Shown: positions 51,562-60,068, counted from the first letter of the stretch. The stretch: 64,000 nt of DNA from DATARH01 sp035309005 (GCA_035309005.1 DATGFP010000015.1:101897-165896); one strand, 5' to 3'. A program made the numbers and translations. Notes: a model not told the origin generated them from the sequence alone.

Positions 51562-54336
51562 ATGAGGGGGATGGCGGCCGTCGCGACCACCGTCGAAGCG
51601 GCGCCTCGCCCGCGGTTGCTGCAGCGGCTCAGGATCGAGCGAGCGCCGGCGCCGGCGGTCGAGCCGCCGCCGCCCGAAGTCGCGGACCTCGAACCGACGA
51701 TCTACCGCTTCATCTTCAGGCACAGCCTGCGGCAGCAGATCGTCCTGCTGGTGATGACGTTCGCCTCGTTTCCGTTCCTTTATTTTTCGCTCAACCTGCC
51801 CAAGACCATTATCAACACCGCGATCCGCAACAGCAGCCACTTCCCGATAAATCTCTACGGCTTCAGCGTGGAGCGCGTTCCCTATTTGATGCTGCTATGC
51901 TTCCTGTTTCTGCTGCTGGTGTTTGTCAACGGAAGCTTCAAGTATCGCATCAATACGTATAAGGGGCGGCTCGGGGAGCGGATGTTGCGGCGCTTTCGCT
52001 TCCAGCTTTACCAACGGCTGCTACGCTTTCCCTTGGGATACTTCAGCCGGGCCTCTTCGGCGCAGATCATCCCGATGATCACCGCCGAATGCGAGTCGCT
52101 GGGCGGTTTCATCGGTGACGCCGTCGCGCTGCCCGCGTTTCAGGGCGGCACGCTGCTTACGATTGTGTTTTTCATGTTCATGCAGGACCCGGTGCTCGGC
52201 GCCGCGGCCGTCGCCGGCATCCCGATCCAGGGCTACATCATCCCCAAGCTGCAGCGCAAGGTGAACCAGCTCAACCGAGCCCGTGTGCGCACGGTCCGTC
52301 AGGTCGCCGATCGGGTGAATGAAACCGCGGCCGGCATCGTCGAGATCCACGCCAACGACACCGTCAAGCTGCAATTGACCGATTTCGCCCACCTGCTGGG
52401 CCACATTTACGATATCCGTTTTGAAATCTATCAGCGCAAATTCTTCACCAAGCGCCTCAACAATTTATTCAATCAGCTGGTGCCGTTCTTTTTCTACTCG
52501 ATCGGCGGGTATCTGGTAATTCGCGGCCAGCTGTCGTTTGGCGCGCTGGTGGCGGTGCTGGCGGCCTACAAGGACATCGCCTCGCCGTGGAAGGAACTGC
52601 TCGATTTCTACCAGAACAAAGAGAATTCGCGGCTCATCTACGAGCAGATCATCGAGCAGTTTCAGCCGGCCGGCCTCAGCAGCGCCGAACTTTTGCTGGC
52701 GGAGCCGGCGAATATCCCGCGGCTCGAAGGCGAGTTTGCGGCCGCCAATCTGACCCTCGCGGAAGACGATCGCAGCCGGACCGTCGACGCCGTTTCGTTC
52801 ACCCTGCGGCTCGACGAGCATGTCGCGATCATCGGACAGGGCGGCAGCGGCAAGAGTGAATTGGCGCTGCTGTTGGCGCGACTCGTGCCGCCGACCGGCG
52901 GGCGGATAACGGTCGGCGGGCAAAATCTTGCCGAGATGCCGCTCGCCGTCGTTGGCCGGCGCATCGGCTATGTTGGCGCGACGCCTTATCTGTTCGCCGG
53001 AACGCTGCGCGAAAACCTGTTGTTGGCGCTGCGCCATCACCCGGTGCGGCCCGCGGAATATGACGAAGCAACGGCGCGCCGGCGGATGCGCCAGCTCGAC
53101 GAGTCGCGCCGCTCCGGCAACATCGATTTCGATCTGCAGGCCGACTGGATCGACTACGAAGCGGCTGGCTTGGCGGGTCCTGAGGAATTGACGCCGCGCA
53201 TCGCCGAGTTGCTCGCCCGCCTCGACTTCGAGGAAGACGTCTACAATTTCGGCCTGCGCGGGCGCATCGATCCCGCCGCCAATCCCACGCTGACCGCGCA
53301 GCTGCTCGAGGCGCGCCGCGCCCTCGCCCGGCGCCTCGACGAAGACGGCATCAGCAAACTCGTCGAGCGCTACGACCCCGAGCGCTACAACATGAATGCC
53401 AGCGTCGCCGAAAACCTGCTGTTTGGTACGCCGATCGGGCCGGTGTTCGACTTCGATGCACTCGCCGACAACACCTATGTGCGGCAGGTCCTCGACAAGG
53501 TCGGGCTGACCGACGATCTGGTCGAGATCGGGCGCCAGGTGGCGGCGACGATGGCCGAGATGTTCGCCGACCTGCCGCCCGACCACGAATTCTTCGAGCA
53601 GTTCAGCTTTATCAGCGCCGATGACCTGCCCGAATTCTCGGCGATCCTCAGCGCCATCGATAGTGGCGGCATGGTCGCGGTGAAGGGCGAGCAGCGGCAC
53701 AAGCTGTTGTCGCTACCGTTCAAGCTGGTCGCCGCCCGCCACCGTCTGGGTGTGCTCGACGAGCAGATGCAGGCGCGGCTGCTCGAGGCGCGGCACACGC
53801 TGCGTCGCGACCTGCCGGAAGAGGCGAAGGGCCAGATCGAGTTTTTCGATCCCGAGCACTACAACGCCGCGGCCTCGCTGCAGGACAATATCCTTGTCGG
53901 CAAGATCGCTTACGGCGAGGCCGATGCCCCGGTGCGGGTCCCCGAGGTGCTGGGCGAAGTGCTGCGGGCGCTGTCGCTGCGTGCCGCGGTCATCGATACC
54001 GGGCTCGATTACCAGGTCGGCACCGGCGGTTCGCGGTTGGCGCTCGCTCAACGCCAGCGTGCGGCGATTGTGCGAGCGCTGTTGAAGCGTCCCGATTTGC
54101 TGATCCTCAACGAGGCGACCGCCGCGCTCGACGGTCCCTCTCAGGCCAAGGCGAGCGAAGGGCTGCGCCATGAAATGGCCGGGCGGGGCCTCATCTGGGT
54201 GCTGCACCGCGCCAGCCTGGCGCGCAATTTTGACCGGGTTCTGGTGATGAGTGGCGGCAAGCTGGCGGAGCAAGGCCGCTTTGCCGAGCTCGATCGCAAG
54301 GATTCGCTTACCGGCCTTTTGATCGCCGCCGAATGA
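51562..54336 (+). CDS. ABC transporter with a very large insertion in its nucleotide-binding domain
   Basis: 924 residues. An N-terminal ABC-B-type membrane domain (about 45-350) precedes an ATPase domain with Walker A GQGGSGKS (425-432). After the Q-loop region (GATPYLFAGTLRENLL, with Ala473 for Gln) about 330 extra residues occur before the signature region (826-830, LALAQ instead of LSGGQ). Walker B has Asn850 for Asp (LLILNEAT); Glu851 and the H-loop His882 remain. The insertion holds two similar pieces, YDPERYNMNASVAENLLFG (604-622) and FDPEHYNAAASLQDNILVG (762-780), which echo the real TLRENLL site. I know this architecture only as unnamed proteins in related bacteria. It may export the product of the divergent glycan genes. 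Confidence 0.85.
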   Translation: MRGMAAVATTVEAAPRPRLLQRLRIERAPAPAVEPPPPEVADLEPTIYRFIFRHSLRQQIVLLVMTFASFPFLYFSLNLPKTIINTAIRNSSHFPINLYGFSVERVPYLMLLCFLFLLLVFVNGSFKYRINTYKGRLGERMLRRFRFQLYQRLLRFPLGYFSRASSAQIIPMITAECESLGGFIGDAVALPAFQGGTLLTIVFFMFMQDPVLGAAAVAGIPIQGYIIPKLQRKVNQLNRARVRTVRQVADRVNETAAGIVEIHANDTVKLQLTDFAHLLGHIYDIRFEIYQRKFFTKRLNNLFNQLVPFFFYSIGGYLVIRGQLSFGALVAVLAAYKDIASPWKELLDFYQNKENSRLIYEQIIEQFQPAGLSSAELLLAEPANIPRLEGEFAAANLTLAEDDRSRTVDAVSFTLRLDEHVAIIGQGGSGKSELALLLARLVPPTGGRITVGGQNLAEMPLAVVGRRIGYVGATPYLFAGTLRENLLLALRHHPVRPAEYDEATARRRMRQLDESRRSGNIDFDLQADWIDYEAAGLAGPEELTPRIAELLARLDFEEDVYNFGLRGRIDPAANPTLTAQLLEARRALARRLDEDGISKLVERYDPERYNMNASVAENLLFGTPIGPVFDFDALADNTYVRQVLDKVGLTDDLVEIGRQVAATMAEMFADLPPDHEFFEQFSFISADDLPEFSAILSAIDSGGMVAVKGEQRHKLLSLPFKLVAARHRLGVLDEQMQARLLEARHTLRRDLPEEAKGQIEFFDPEHYNAAASLQDNILVGKIAYGEADAPVRVPEVLGEVLRALSLRAAVIDTGLDYQVGTGGSRLALAQRQRAAIVRALLKRPDLLILNEATAALDGPSQAKASEGLRHEMAGRGLIWVLHRASLARNFDRVLVMSGGKLAEQGRFAELDRKDSLTGLLIAAE

Positions 54337-54391
54337 CAGAGCGCCTAATGACCAGTAGCTGTGGCGCCGCAGCTGGAATCGGGAGGAAACC

Positions 54392-54895
54392 GTGAGTTTG
54401 ATGCAGGAATATGAATTGCTTCGCCGGGTGCCGTTTTTCGCGGAGATCGAACCGGGCAAGCTAAAGCTGCTTGCTTTCATGAGCGAGCGGGTCGGGTTTG
54501 ACCCGGGAAAGGCGCTGTGCCGCCAGGGCGATCCGGCCGACGCCGCCTATCTGATCATCGAGGGCGAGGCCGACATCATCGTCGATACGCCGAGCGGTCC
54601 GTTGACCATTGCGACGCTTGGCGCCCACGACATCGTCGGGGAGATGGCGATCCTGGGCGATGTGCCGCGCACCGCGACGGTGCGGGCGAAGACGCGGATG
54701 GTCGCGCTGCGCATCGCCAAGGACCCGTTCATGCGCATGGTGCGCGAATTCCCGACGATGGCGGTCTCGATCATGCGCGAGCTGGCGCACCGTCTCGAGC
54801 TGACCAACAACCAGCTGCGCACCGCGCTATCCGAGGTGAAGCGCCTGCGCGAGGGCCCGGTTCGCCAGGAATCCGAGGCGACGCCGGCGGCATGA
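54392..54895 (+). CDS. Cyclic-nucleotide-binding domain protein without DNA-binding domain
   Basis: 167 residues. A single cNMP-binding beta roll with a well-kept phosphate cassette, GEMAILGDVPRTATVRA (83-99; Glu84 and Arg93), so ligand binding is likely. A C-terminal helix follows (RELAHRLELTNNQLRTALSEVKRLRE) that could dimerise or dock, but there is no HTH. It lies 55 bp after the ABC transporter and overlaps the methyltransferase gene (ATGA). I infer that it regulates the transporter or enzyme by binding, not transcription. Confidence 0.87.
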   Translation: MSLMQEYELLRRVPFFAEIEPGKLKLLAFMSERVGFDPGKALCRQGDPADAAYLIIEGEADIIVDTPSGPLTIATLGAHDIVGEMAILGDVPRTATVRAKTRMVALRIAKDPFMRMVREFPTMAVSIMRELAHRLELTNNQLRTALSEVKRLREGPVRQESEATPAA

Positions 54896-55410
54896 GCCGG
54901 CTCGACAGCTTCATCCGGCGGCTCGAAGCCCAGCGCGCCTGCCTCAATCGTGCCGCCGAGCTGATTGCCGGGCTTGACGGGGTGGTGTTCGAACTCGGGC
55001 TTGGTAACGGACGGACCTACGATCACCTGCGCGCACTCTTCCCCAAGCGCGACATTTACGTATTCGAGCGGCGTGTTGCGGCGCACCCCGATTGCGTGCC
55101 GCCGCCGGACCGGCTGATCCTTGGCGATTTGCGCGAGACCCTGCCGGCGGCGCAGGGTCGCTTTGGGGCGCGCGTCGCCCTGGCGCATCTCGACGTGGGG
55201 ACCGGCGACGCCGCAGCGAATCGCGCCCTGGCGAGCGAGTTGCTGTCGCAGATCCTGCCGCTGCTGCGCGACGGCGCGGTCCTGGTCAGCGATCCGCCGC
55301 TCGACGGTGCCGGCCTCGAGGCGCTGCCGCTACCGGACGGCATTGCGTCCGGCCGCTATCACCTCTATCGGCGGGCACCTTTATCGGCGGGTTGCGGGTT
55401 AAACCGATAG
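54892..55410 (+). CDS. Small class I SAM-dependent methyltransferase
   Basis: 172 residues from an ATG that overlaps the upstream stop. The SAM site is VVFELGLGNGRTYDHLRALFPKRDIYVFER, followed by DRLILGDLRETLP and a VALAHLDVGTGD strand. A similar small enzyme commonly accompanies this ABC/cNMP pair in my memory of related genomes. Its substrate is unknown; methylation of a glycan or lipid is a guess from context. It converges on infC. Confidence 0.8.
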   Translation: MSRLDSFIRRLEAQRACLNRAAELIAGLDGVVFELGLGNGRTYDHLRALFPKRDIYVFERRVAAHPDCVPPPDRLILGDLRETLPAAQGRFGARVALAHLDVGTGDAAANRALASELLSQILPLLRDGAVLVSDPPLDGAGLEALPLPDGIASGRYHLYRRAPLSAGCGLNR

Positions 55411-55423
55411 CGGCCGGCGCCCG

Positions 55424-55945
55424 TTATCGCGGCGCCACCACCATCGTCATCTGGCGGCCTTCCATGCGGGGCATCTGCTCGACCTTGGCGATGCTGTCGA
55501 GGTCGTCTCTGACCCGAATGAGCACGTTCATCCCGAGCTCCTGGTGCGCCAGTTCGCGCCCGCGGAACCGCATCGTCACCTTGACCTTGTCGCCTTCCTC
55601 GATAAACTTGTTCATGCTGCGCATCTTGACCGCGTAGTCGTGATCGTCGATGCTCGGGCGCAGCTTGATTTCCTTGACCTCGATAATCTTCTGCTTCTTG
55701 CGCGCTTCATTCTTCTTTTTCTGTTCCTCGTATTTGAACTTGCCGTAATCGAGAACCTTGCAGACCGGCGGATCGGCATTGGGCGCGATCTCCACCAGGT
55801 CGAGGCCGGCATCGGCGGCCATGTCGAGCGCCTCTTTGCGCCCGACGATTCCCACCATCCGGCCTTGTTCATCGACGAGGCGCACCCGCAACACGTTGAT
55901 CTCTTCGTTGATGCGCGGCCCGTCGCGGGTCGGGGTGAGATTCAT
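55424..55945 (-). CDS. infC: Translation initiation factor IF-3
   Basis: 173 residues from the ATG at 55945, which gives the expected MNLTPTRDGPRINEEI start; the longer frame overlaps non-coding sequence. N-domain motif GRKEALDMAADAGLDLVEIAPNADPPVCKVLDYGKFKYEEQKK, C-domain motif VTMRFRGRELAHQELGMNVL. It binds the 30S subunit and checks the start codon. It follows thrS with a 73-bp gap. The usual downstream rpmI-rplT pair is absent here; a convergent gene lies 13 bp away. Confidence 0.97.
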   Translation of the reverse strand: MNLTPTRDGPRINEEINVLRVRLVDEQGRMVGIVGRKEALDMAADAGLDLVEIAPNADPPVCKVLDYGKFKYEEQKKKNEARKKQKIIEVKEIKLRPSIDDHDYAVKMRSMNKFIEEGDKVKVTMRFRGRELAHQELGMNVLIRVRDDLDSIAKVEQMPRMEGRQMTMVVAPR

Positions 55946-56018
55946 GGGTGGTCTGGGTATGTAGGCTCTCCTCTCGAAGGTTAATCGGCTCGCTGCGCTA
56001 TTGCGCAAACGGCGAAGG

Positions 56019-57962
56019 CTAGCCGGGCGCGGCTGCCTCCAGTTTTAATCTAGCAACGGCCTCGGTGAGCGCAAGGGCTTCTTGCGCAGGGCTCCCCAGT
56101 CGGCGCAGCGAGACGCTCTTCTGTTCGGCCTCGCGCCGGCCGACCGCGAGGATCAGCGGGATCTTGGCGAGGCTGTGCTCGCGTACCTTGTGGCTGATCG
56201 TCTCGTTGCCGGTGTCGCTGACGGCGCGCAGGCCGGCGGCGCCGAGTTCGCGCGCTACCGCCTCGGCGTAAGCGGCCGCCTCGTCGGTGATCGAGGCGAC
56301 GACCGCCTGGACCGGCGCCAGCCACAGGGGAAAACTGCCGGCGTAATGCTCGATCAGGATGCCGATGAAGCGTTCCATCGAGCCGAGGATCGCGCGATGC
56401 AGCATGACCGGCGTATGGCGGGCGCCATCCTCGCCGACATAAACCGCCCCCAGGCGCTGCGGCATGTTGAAGTCGAGCTGCAGCGTGCCGCACTGCCAGT
56501 CGCGGCCGAGCGCATCGCGCAAGACGAATTCGAGCTTGGGACCGTAGAACGCGCCCTCGCCGGGGTTCAACGTATAGGAGAGCCCGGCGGCCTCGACCGC
56601 TGCCTGCAAGTCATGTTCGGCGCGGTCCCACACCGCATCGCTACCGGTGCGGTTGGGCGGCCGGTCGGCGAATTTGATCGCGACATCGTCGAAGCCGAAA
56701 TCGCGGTAGATCGAGATCAACAGCTCGCAAAACGCGATCGCCTCGGCGGTGACCTGGTCCTCGCTGCAGAAGATGTGCGCGTCGTCCTGGGTGAAGCCGC
56801 GCACCCGCATGATGCCGTGAAGCGCGCCCGACGGCTCGTTGCGGTGACAGCTGCCGAATTCGGCAAGGCGCAGCGGCAACTCGCGGTAGCTGCGCAAGCG
56901 GTTGCGGAAGATCAGCACGTGGCCCGGGCAATTCATCGGCTTGACCGCGAGCACGCGCTCGTCGCGGCTTTCGGCGATGAACATGTTCTCGCGGAAATTC
57001 TCCCAATGCCCGGAGGCTTCCCACAGGCTGCGGTCGAGCAGCAGCGGCCCCTTGACCTCGAGATAGCCGGCGCGTTCGAGGCGGCGGCGCATGTAGCTCT
57101 CGATCGCTCGGTAGAGGGTCCAGCCCTTGGGGTGCCAGAAAACGCTGCCGACCGCCTCTTCCTGCATGTGAAACAGATCGAGTTCGCGGCCGAGCTTGCG
57201 GTGGTCGCGGCGCTCGGCTTCCTCGATGCGAAAGAGGTACTGGTCGAGCTCCTTCTGCGAAGGCCAGGCGGTGCCGTAAACCCGCTGCAACTGCGCGTTG
57301 TTCGGATCGCCGCGCCAGTAGGCCCCGGCGACGCTCGTCAGCTTGAACGCCTGCCCGAGCCGGCCGGTCGACGGCAGATGCGGCCCGGTGCACAGATCGA
57401 CGAAATTGCCCTGGCGGTAGAGACTGATTTCCTCGCCCGCAGGGATCTCGCCGATGTATTCGGCCTTGTAGCGCTCGCCGATGCCGCGGAAGAACGCGAC
57501 CGCCTGGTCGCGCTGCCACACCTCGCGGACGATCTTCTCGTCGCGCTGCACGATCTCGCGCATGCGCTCTTCGATGCGGGCAAGGTCGTCGGGCGTGAAC
57601 GGCACGGCGCGCGCGAAATCGTAGTAGAAGCCGGTTTCGGTCGCCGGGCCGAAGGTGACCTCGGTTTCGGGATAGAGTTCCTTGACCGCCTCGGCCATCA
57701 CATGCGCCGCGTCGTGGCGCAGAATCTCGACCCCCTCGGGCATCTCGCGGGTGATGATCGCGACCGCGGCGTCATGGTCGATCAGCGTCGCGAGATCGCG
57801 CGGCCGGCCGTCGATCTTGATCGCGACCGCCGCCTTGGCGAGGCCGGGGCCGATCGCCGCCGCCAGTTCGGCGCCGCTGAGCGGGCCGGGAAAGGCGCGC
57901 CGGGCGCCGTCCGGCAAGGTTACCGCGATTGGTGTCGGGGAGTGTGCGGGGTGGTCGCTCAT
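56019..57962 (-). CDS. thrS: Threonyl-tRNA synthetase
   Basis: A class II synthetase, 647 residues, with TGS and editing domains (HDAAHVMAEAVKELYPETEVTFGPATETGFYYDF) and a catalytic core with the zinc Cys in KPMNCPGHVLIFRN and motif 2 in GSCHRNEPSGALHGIMRVRGFTQDDAHIF. An anticodon domain (VQAVVASITDEAAAYAEAV) ends it. It charges tRNA-Thr and edits Ser. The gene is preceded by a leader with a Thr-codon run and a terminator, so its transcription probably responds to charged tRNA-Thr. Confidence 0.97.
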   Translation of the reverse strand: MSDHPAHSPTPIAVTLPDGARRAFPGPLSGAELAAAIGPGLAKAAVAIKIDGRPRDLATLIDHDAAVAIITREMPEGVEILRHDAAHVMAEAVKELYPETEVTFGPATETGFYYDFARAVPFTPDDLARIEERMREIVQRDEKIVREVWQRDQAVAFFRGIGERYKAEYIGEIPAGEEISLYRQGNFVDLCTGPHLPSTGRLGQAFKLTSVAGAYWRGDPNNAQLQRVYGTAWPSQKELDQYLFRIEEAERRDHRKLGRELDLFHMQEEAVGSVFWHPKGWTLYRAIESYMRRRLERAGYLEVKGPLLLDRSLWEASGHWENFRENMFIAESRDERVLAVKPMNCPGHVLIFRNRLRSYRELPLRLAEFGSCHRNEPSGALHGIMRVRGFTQDDAHIFCSEDQVTAEAIAFCELLISIYRDFGFDDVAIKFADRPPNRTGSDAVWDRAEHDLQAAVEAAGLSYTLNPGEGAFYGPKLEFVLRDALGRDWQCGTLQLDFNMPQRLGAVYVGEDGARHTPVMLHRAILGSMERFIGILIEHYAGSFPLWLAPVQAVVASITDEAAAYAEAVARELGAAGLRAVSDTGNETISHKVREHSLAKIPLILAVGRREAEQKSVSLRRLGSPAQEALALTEAVARLKLEAAAPG

Positions 57963-58016
57963 CGTTCGGCTATGCTCCGTCGCTAAGTGACGACCGGACG
58001 GGGCAGGAAGGTCAAC

Positions 58017-58046
58017 AAAAAACCCCGTCCGTCCAGGGCGGGGTTT
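58017..58046 (-). terminator. Attenuator terminator upstream of thrS
   Basis: On the minus strand AAACCCCG pairs with CGGGGTTT around a short, partly paired loop and is followed by a T-run (TTTTTT). It lies about 55 nt before the thrS ATG and 24 nt after the leader-peptide stop, so it would stop transcription before thrS. Confidence 0.8.
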
Positions 58047-58069
58047 GGCGGGTTCGGCCTTGCGTCGGT

Positions 58070-58141
58070 TCAGCGCGCACGACCTCCCGTCACCCCGCTC
58101 TCGGGGGTGGTAGTCGTCGTGCTTGGACCGCGGCCGCGCAT
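58070..58141 (-). CDS. thrS leader peptide (Thr-rich)
   Basis: An ATG at 58141 opens a 23-codon frame that stops at TGA (58070-58072). Codons 8-12 are ACG ACG ACT ACC ACC, five Thr in a row, and a sixth Thr follows at codon 18. No other part of the peptide is notable. The predicted promoter puts the transcription start at or next to the A of this ATG, so the message would be leaderless, as known for the trpL attenuator ORF of Sinorhizobium meliloti. The peptide is probably made only for regulation. Confidence 0.68.
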   Translation of the reverse strand: MRGRGPSTTTTTPESGVTGGRAR

Positions 58142-58147
58142 CCCGGC

Positions 58148-58176
58148 AATATCGCGATCGGCCGCCGATTCGTCAA
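58148..58176 (-). promoter_or_regulatory. Promoter of the thrS leader
   Basis: On the minus strand TTGACG and GATATT are separated by exactly 17 bp. Seven bases after the -10 lies the A of the leader ATG at 58141. The good match and the fit with the attenuator support the call. Confidence 0.6.
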
Positions 58177-58248
58177 GAGACGCGAGCAACGGGAGCGGTC
58201 GTCCGCAACGCCGCGCCGACCAAATGGGCATCGCCGCCGGCGGGTCTT

Positions 58249-59019
58249 TCAGCGCGCCAGGTCGGCGCCCGCCGACCGTTGCATCGCCGGCGTCCGGGCG
58301 ATCTCGGCGACCAGCTTGCGGCTGATCGCGTCGGCGAAGGTGCCGAAATCCTCAACCTGCAGCAGAAAGTTGCCGGGGCCGCCGACCACGTTGTCGGCAA
58401 AATACTTGGGCAACCCGCCCGGCGGGTGGGTGTGGAAGGCGTATCCGACGTTGGTCTGGTTGTTGATGATCGCGAGCGCGTTGATCGTGATCCCGGCAGC
58501 GACCGCCGCGTCGCGCGCTTCGGTAACGGCGCGGCCGGCGTTGCTGGTGCCGTCGCCCGAGACGTCGATGATCCGCTTGTCGCCCTTGGCCGGCGCGGCG
58601 GCGAAGCGGGCCACCGCGAAATCGATCGCGCCGCTGATCGAGGTGCGTCCGACATAGGAGCGCGGCGCCGCCAGTATCGCCGCGGCGACTCCGGCCGCGC
58701 CTTCCTCGTCGCGCAGCACGGTCCAATCGACGACGATTTTCTGGTCGCTCTCGCCGGCCCATTCGACAAAAGTCAGCGCGATCGCGTGATGCGGGCCGCC
58801 GGCGATCGCGCGCAATACCCGCGGATCGGTCATCGCCGCGGCGTAGCCCTTGCGCTGAAGGTTGAATTCGCCGTCGTCGATGCTGCGCGACACGTCGGCC
58901 GCGAGAACTAAGAGCACATCGACGTTTTCGGGTCTGCCTTCGGCCTGAACGCGCGGGGCGGCGAGGCCGCTCAGCGCGAGGAGACAGGCAGCGGCGGCGA
59001 GCGCGGCGAGCGGGCGCAT
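58249..59019 (-). CDS. DUF1194 (von Willebrand factor A-like) secreted protein
   Basis: 256 residues from the ATG at 59019, with a signal peptide (PLAALAAAACLLALSGLAAPRVQA). The VWA-type metal site is VLLVLAADVSRSIDDGEF, then RTSISGAIDFAV and RIIDVSGDGTSNAG, the three loops of a MIDAS-like fold. The end, DNVVGGPGNFLLQVEDFGTFADAI, is diagnostic of DUF1194. A periplasmic role is expected; the partner is unknown. It lies 8 bp after the MetE-like gene and probably shares its transcript. Confidence 0.93.
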   Translation of the reverse strand: MRPLAALAAAACLLALSGLAAPRVQAEGRPENVDVLLVLAADVSRSIDDGEFNLQRKGYAAAMTDPRVLRAIAGGPHHAIALTFVEWAGESDQKIVVDWTVLRDEEGAAGVAAAILAAPRSYVGRTSISGAIDFAVARFAAAPAKGDKRIIDVSGDGTSNAGRAVTEARDAAVAAGITINALAIINNQTNVGYAFHTHPPGGLPKYFADNVVGGPGNFLLQVEDFGTFADAISRKLVAEIARTPAMQRSAGADLAR

Positions 59020-59027
59020 GGCGGGGC

Positions 59028-60068
59028 TCAGCCGGCGAGTTCGCGGCGCACGATCGCGGCGCCGGCGGCGAGCGCCTGCAACTTGCCGAAGGCGCGCTCG
59101 CGCGGCAGGTATTTCATGCCGCAATCGGGCGCTGCGACGAGCCGCTCGGCCGCGACATGGCGCAAGCCGGCGCGCAGCCGCCGGGCGACCTCCTCGGCGG
59201 TCTCGACCGCCGGGTCGTCGAGGTCGAGGACGCCCAGGAGGATCGTCTTGCCGGCTAATTCCTTGAGCACCCCGAGGTCGAGCCGCGGCTGCGCCGCCTC
59301 GATCGAGATTTGCTGCGCCACCGTGTCGGCGAGCTGCGGCAGAAACGCGTAGGCGGAGGGCTTGTTGCGCACGCTCGCGGCATAGCCGAAACACAGATGC
59401 ACGATGGTCGGCCCGGGAATGCCCTGGAGCGCCCGGTTGATCGCCTTGACGCCCCAGCGCGCCGCCTTGTCGGGGGCGGTGCGCACCCACGGCTCGTCGA
59501 GCTGAACGACATCGACCCCGGTCGCCTTCAGCGCGCGCAGCTCCTCGTTGACCGCGACGGCGTAGTCGAGCGCCAGCTCTTCTTGGTCCCGGTAGAATGC
59601 GTTTTCGGCCTGCTGCGACAGCGTGAAGGGGCCGGGCAGGGTAATCTTCGTCGCATGGCGCGCGTGCGCCCGCAGAAATTCGGCGTCGCGCACCTCGACC
59701 GGGCCGCGCCGCGTGATCTTGCCGACCACGCGCGGCACCGGCGTCCGGCGGCCGGTGCTGCCGACGACGCTGCCGGTGCGCTCCGCGTCGATGCCGTCGA
59801 GCGCCAGGGCAAAGCGGTTGGAATAGCTCTCGCGGCGGATTTCCCCATCGCTGACGATATCGATGCCGGCGCGCTCCATCTCGCCGATCGCGAGGACCGT
59901 CGCGTCGTCCTGCGCCGCTTCGAGGAGCGGCTCCGGCACCCGCCAGATATCGCCCGCACTGACCCGCGGCACGCCGTGCTGCGCCAGCGCGCCGCGGTCG
60001 ACCAGCCAAAGGGGCTGCGGATAGCTGCCGACCACGGTGGTCGGGATCAAATGCGTCGGATAGGTCAT
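59028..60068 (-). CDS. MetE-like (cobalamin-independent methionine synthase C-terminal family) protein
   Basis: 346 residues, a single TIM-barrel like the catalytic half of MetE. It begins TTVVGSYPQPLWLVDRGAL. GEIRRESYSNRF and LPGPFTLSQQAENAFY follow, then VQLDEPWVRTAP. The zinc ligands are in IVHLCFGY (His, Cys) and APDCGMKYLPRERA (Cys). Stand-alone proteins of this type transfer methyl groups from unknown donors or are linked to methylthio compounds; the reaction here is not known. Confidence 0.88.
   Translation of the reverse strand: MTYPTHLIPTTVVGSYPQPLWLVDRGALAQHGVPRVSAGDIWRVPEPLLEAAQDDATVLAIGEMERAGIDIVSDGEIRRESYSNRFALALDGIDAERTGSVVGSTGRRTPVPRVVGKITRRGPVEVRDAEFLRAHARHATKITLPGPFTLSQQAENAFYRDQEELALDYAVAVNEELRALKATGVDVVQLDEPWVRTAPDKAARWGVKAINRALQGIPGPTIVHLCFGYAASVRNKPSAYAFLPQLADTVAQQISIEAAQPRLDLGVLKELAGKTILLGVLDLDDPAVETAEEVARRLRAGLRHVAAERLVAAPDCGMKYLPRERAFGKLQALAAGAAIVRRELAG

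Larger units (their letters stand above)
58017..58141 (-). promoter_or_regulatory. Thr-dependent transcription attenuator of thrS
   Basis: Three alternative structures can be drawn. The first hairpin (58091-58109) covers the Thr codons and the bases just after them. GCGGGGT from its 3' arm (58092-58098) is perfectly complementary to ACCCCGC (58038-58044), which is also the 5' arm of the terminator. A ribosome stalled on Thr codons would free the 3' arm, allow this antiterminator and let transcription reach thrS. The logic matches the classic leader-peptide attenuators. The pairing is drawn by eye. Confidence 0.7.

Noticed and set aside
52465..53700. 411-codon minus-strand frame opposite the large ABC transporter
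   Set aside because: The ABC transporter reading is strongly supported on the plus strand; this frame has no domain or ribosome binding site.
56082..57986. 634-codon open frame on the plus strand opposite thrS
   Set aside because: It is the antisense shadow of a certain gene. Its product is Arg/Asp/Gly-rich with no domain, and high GC keeps such frames open.
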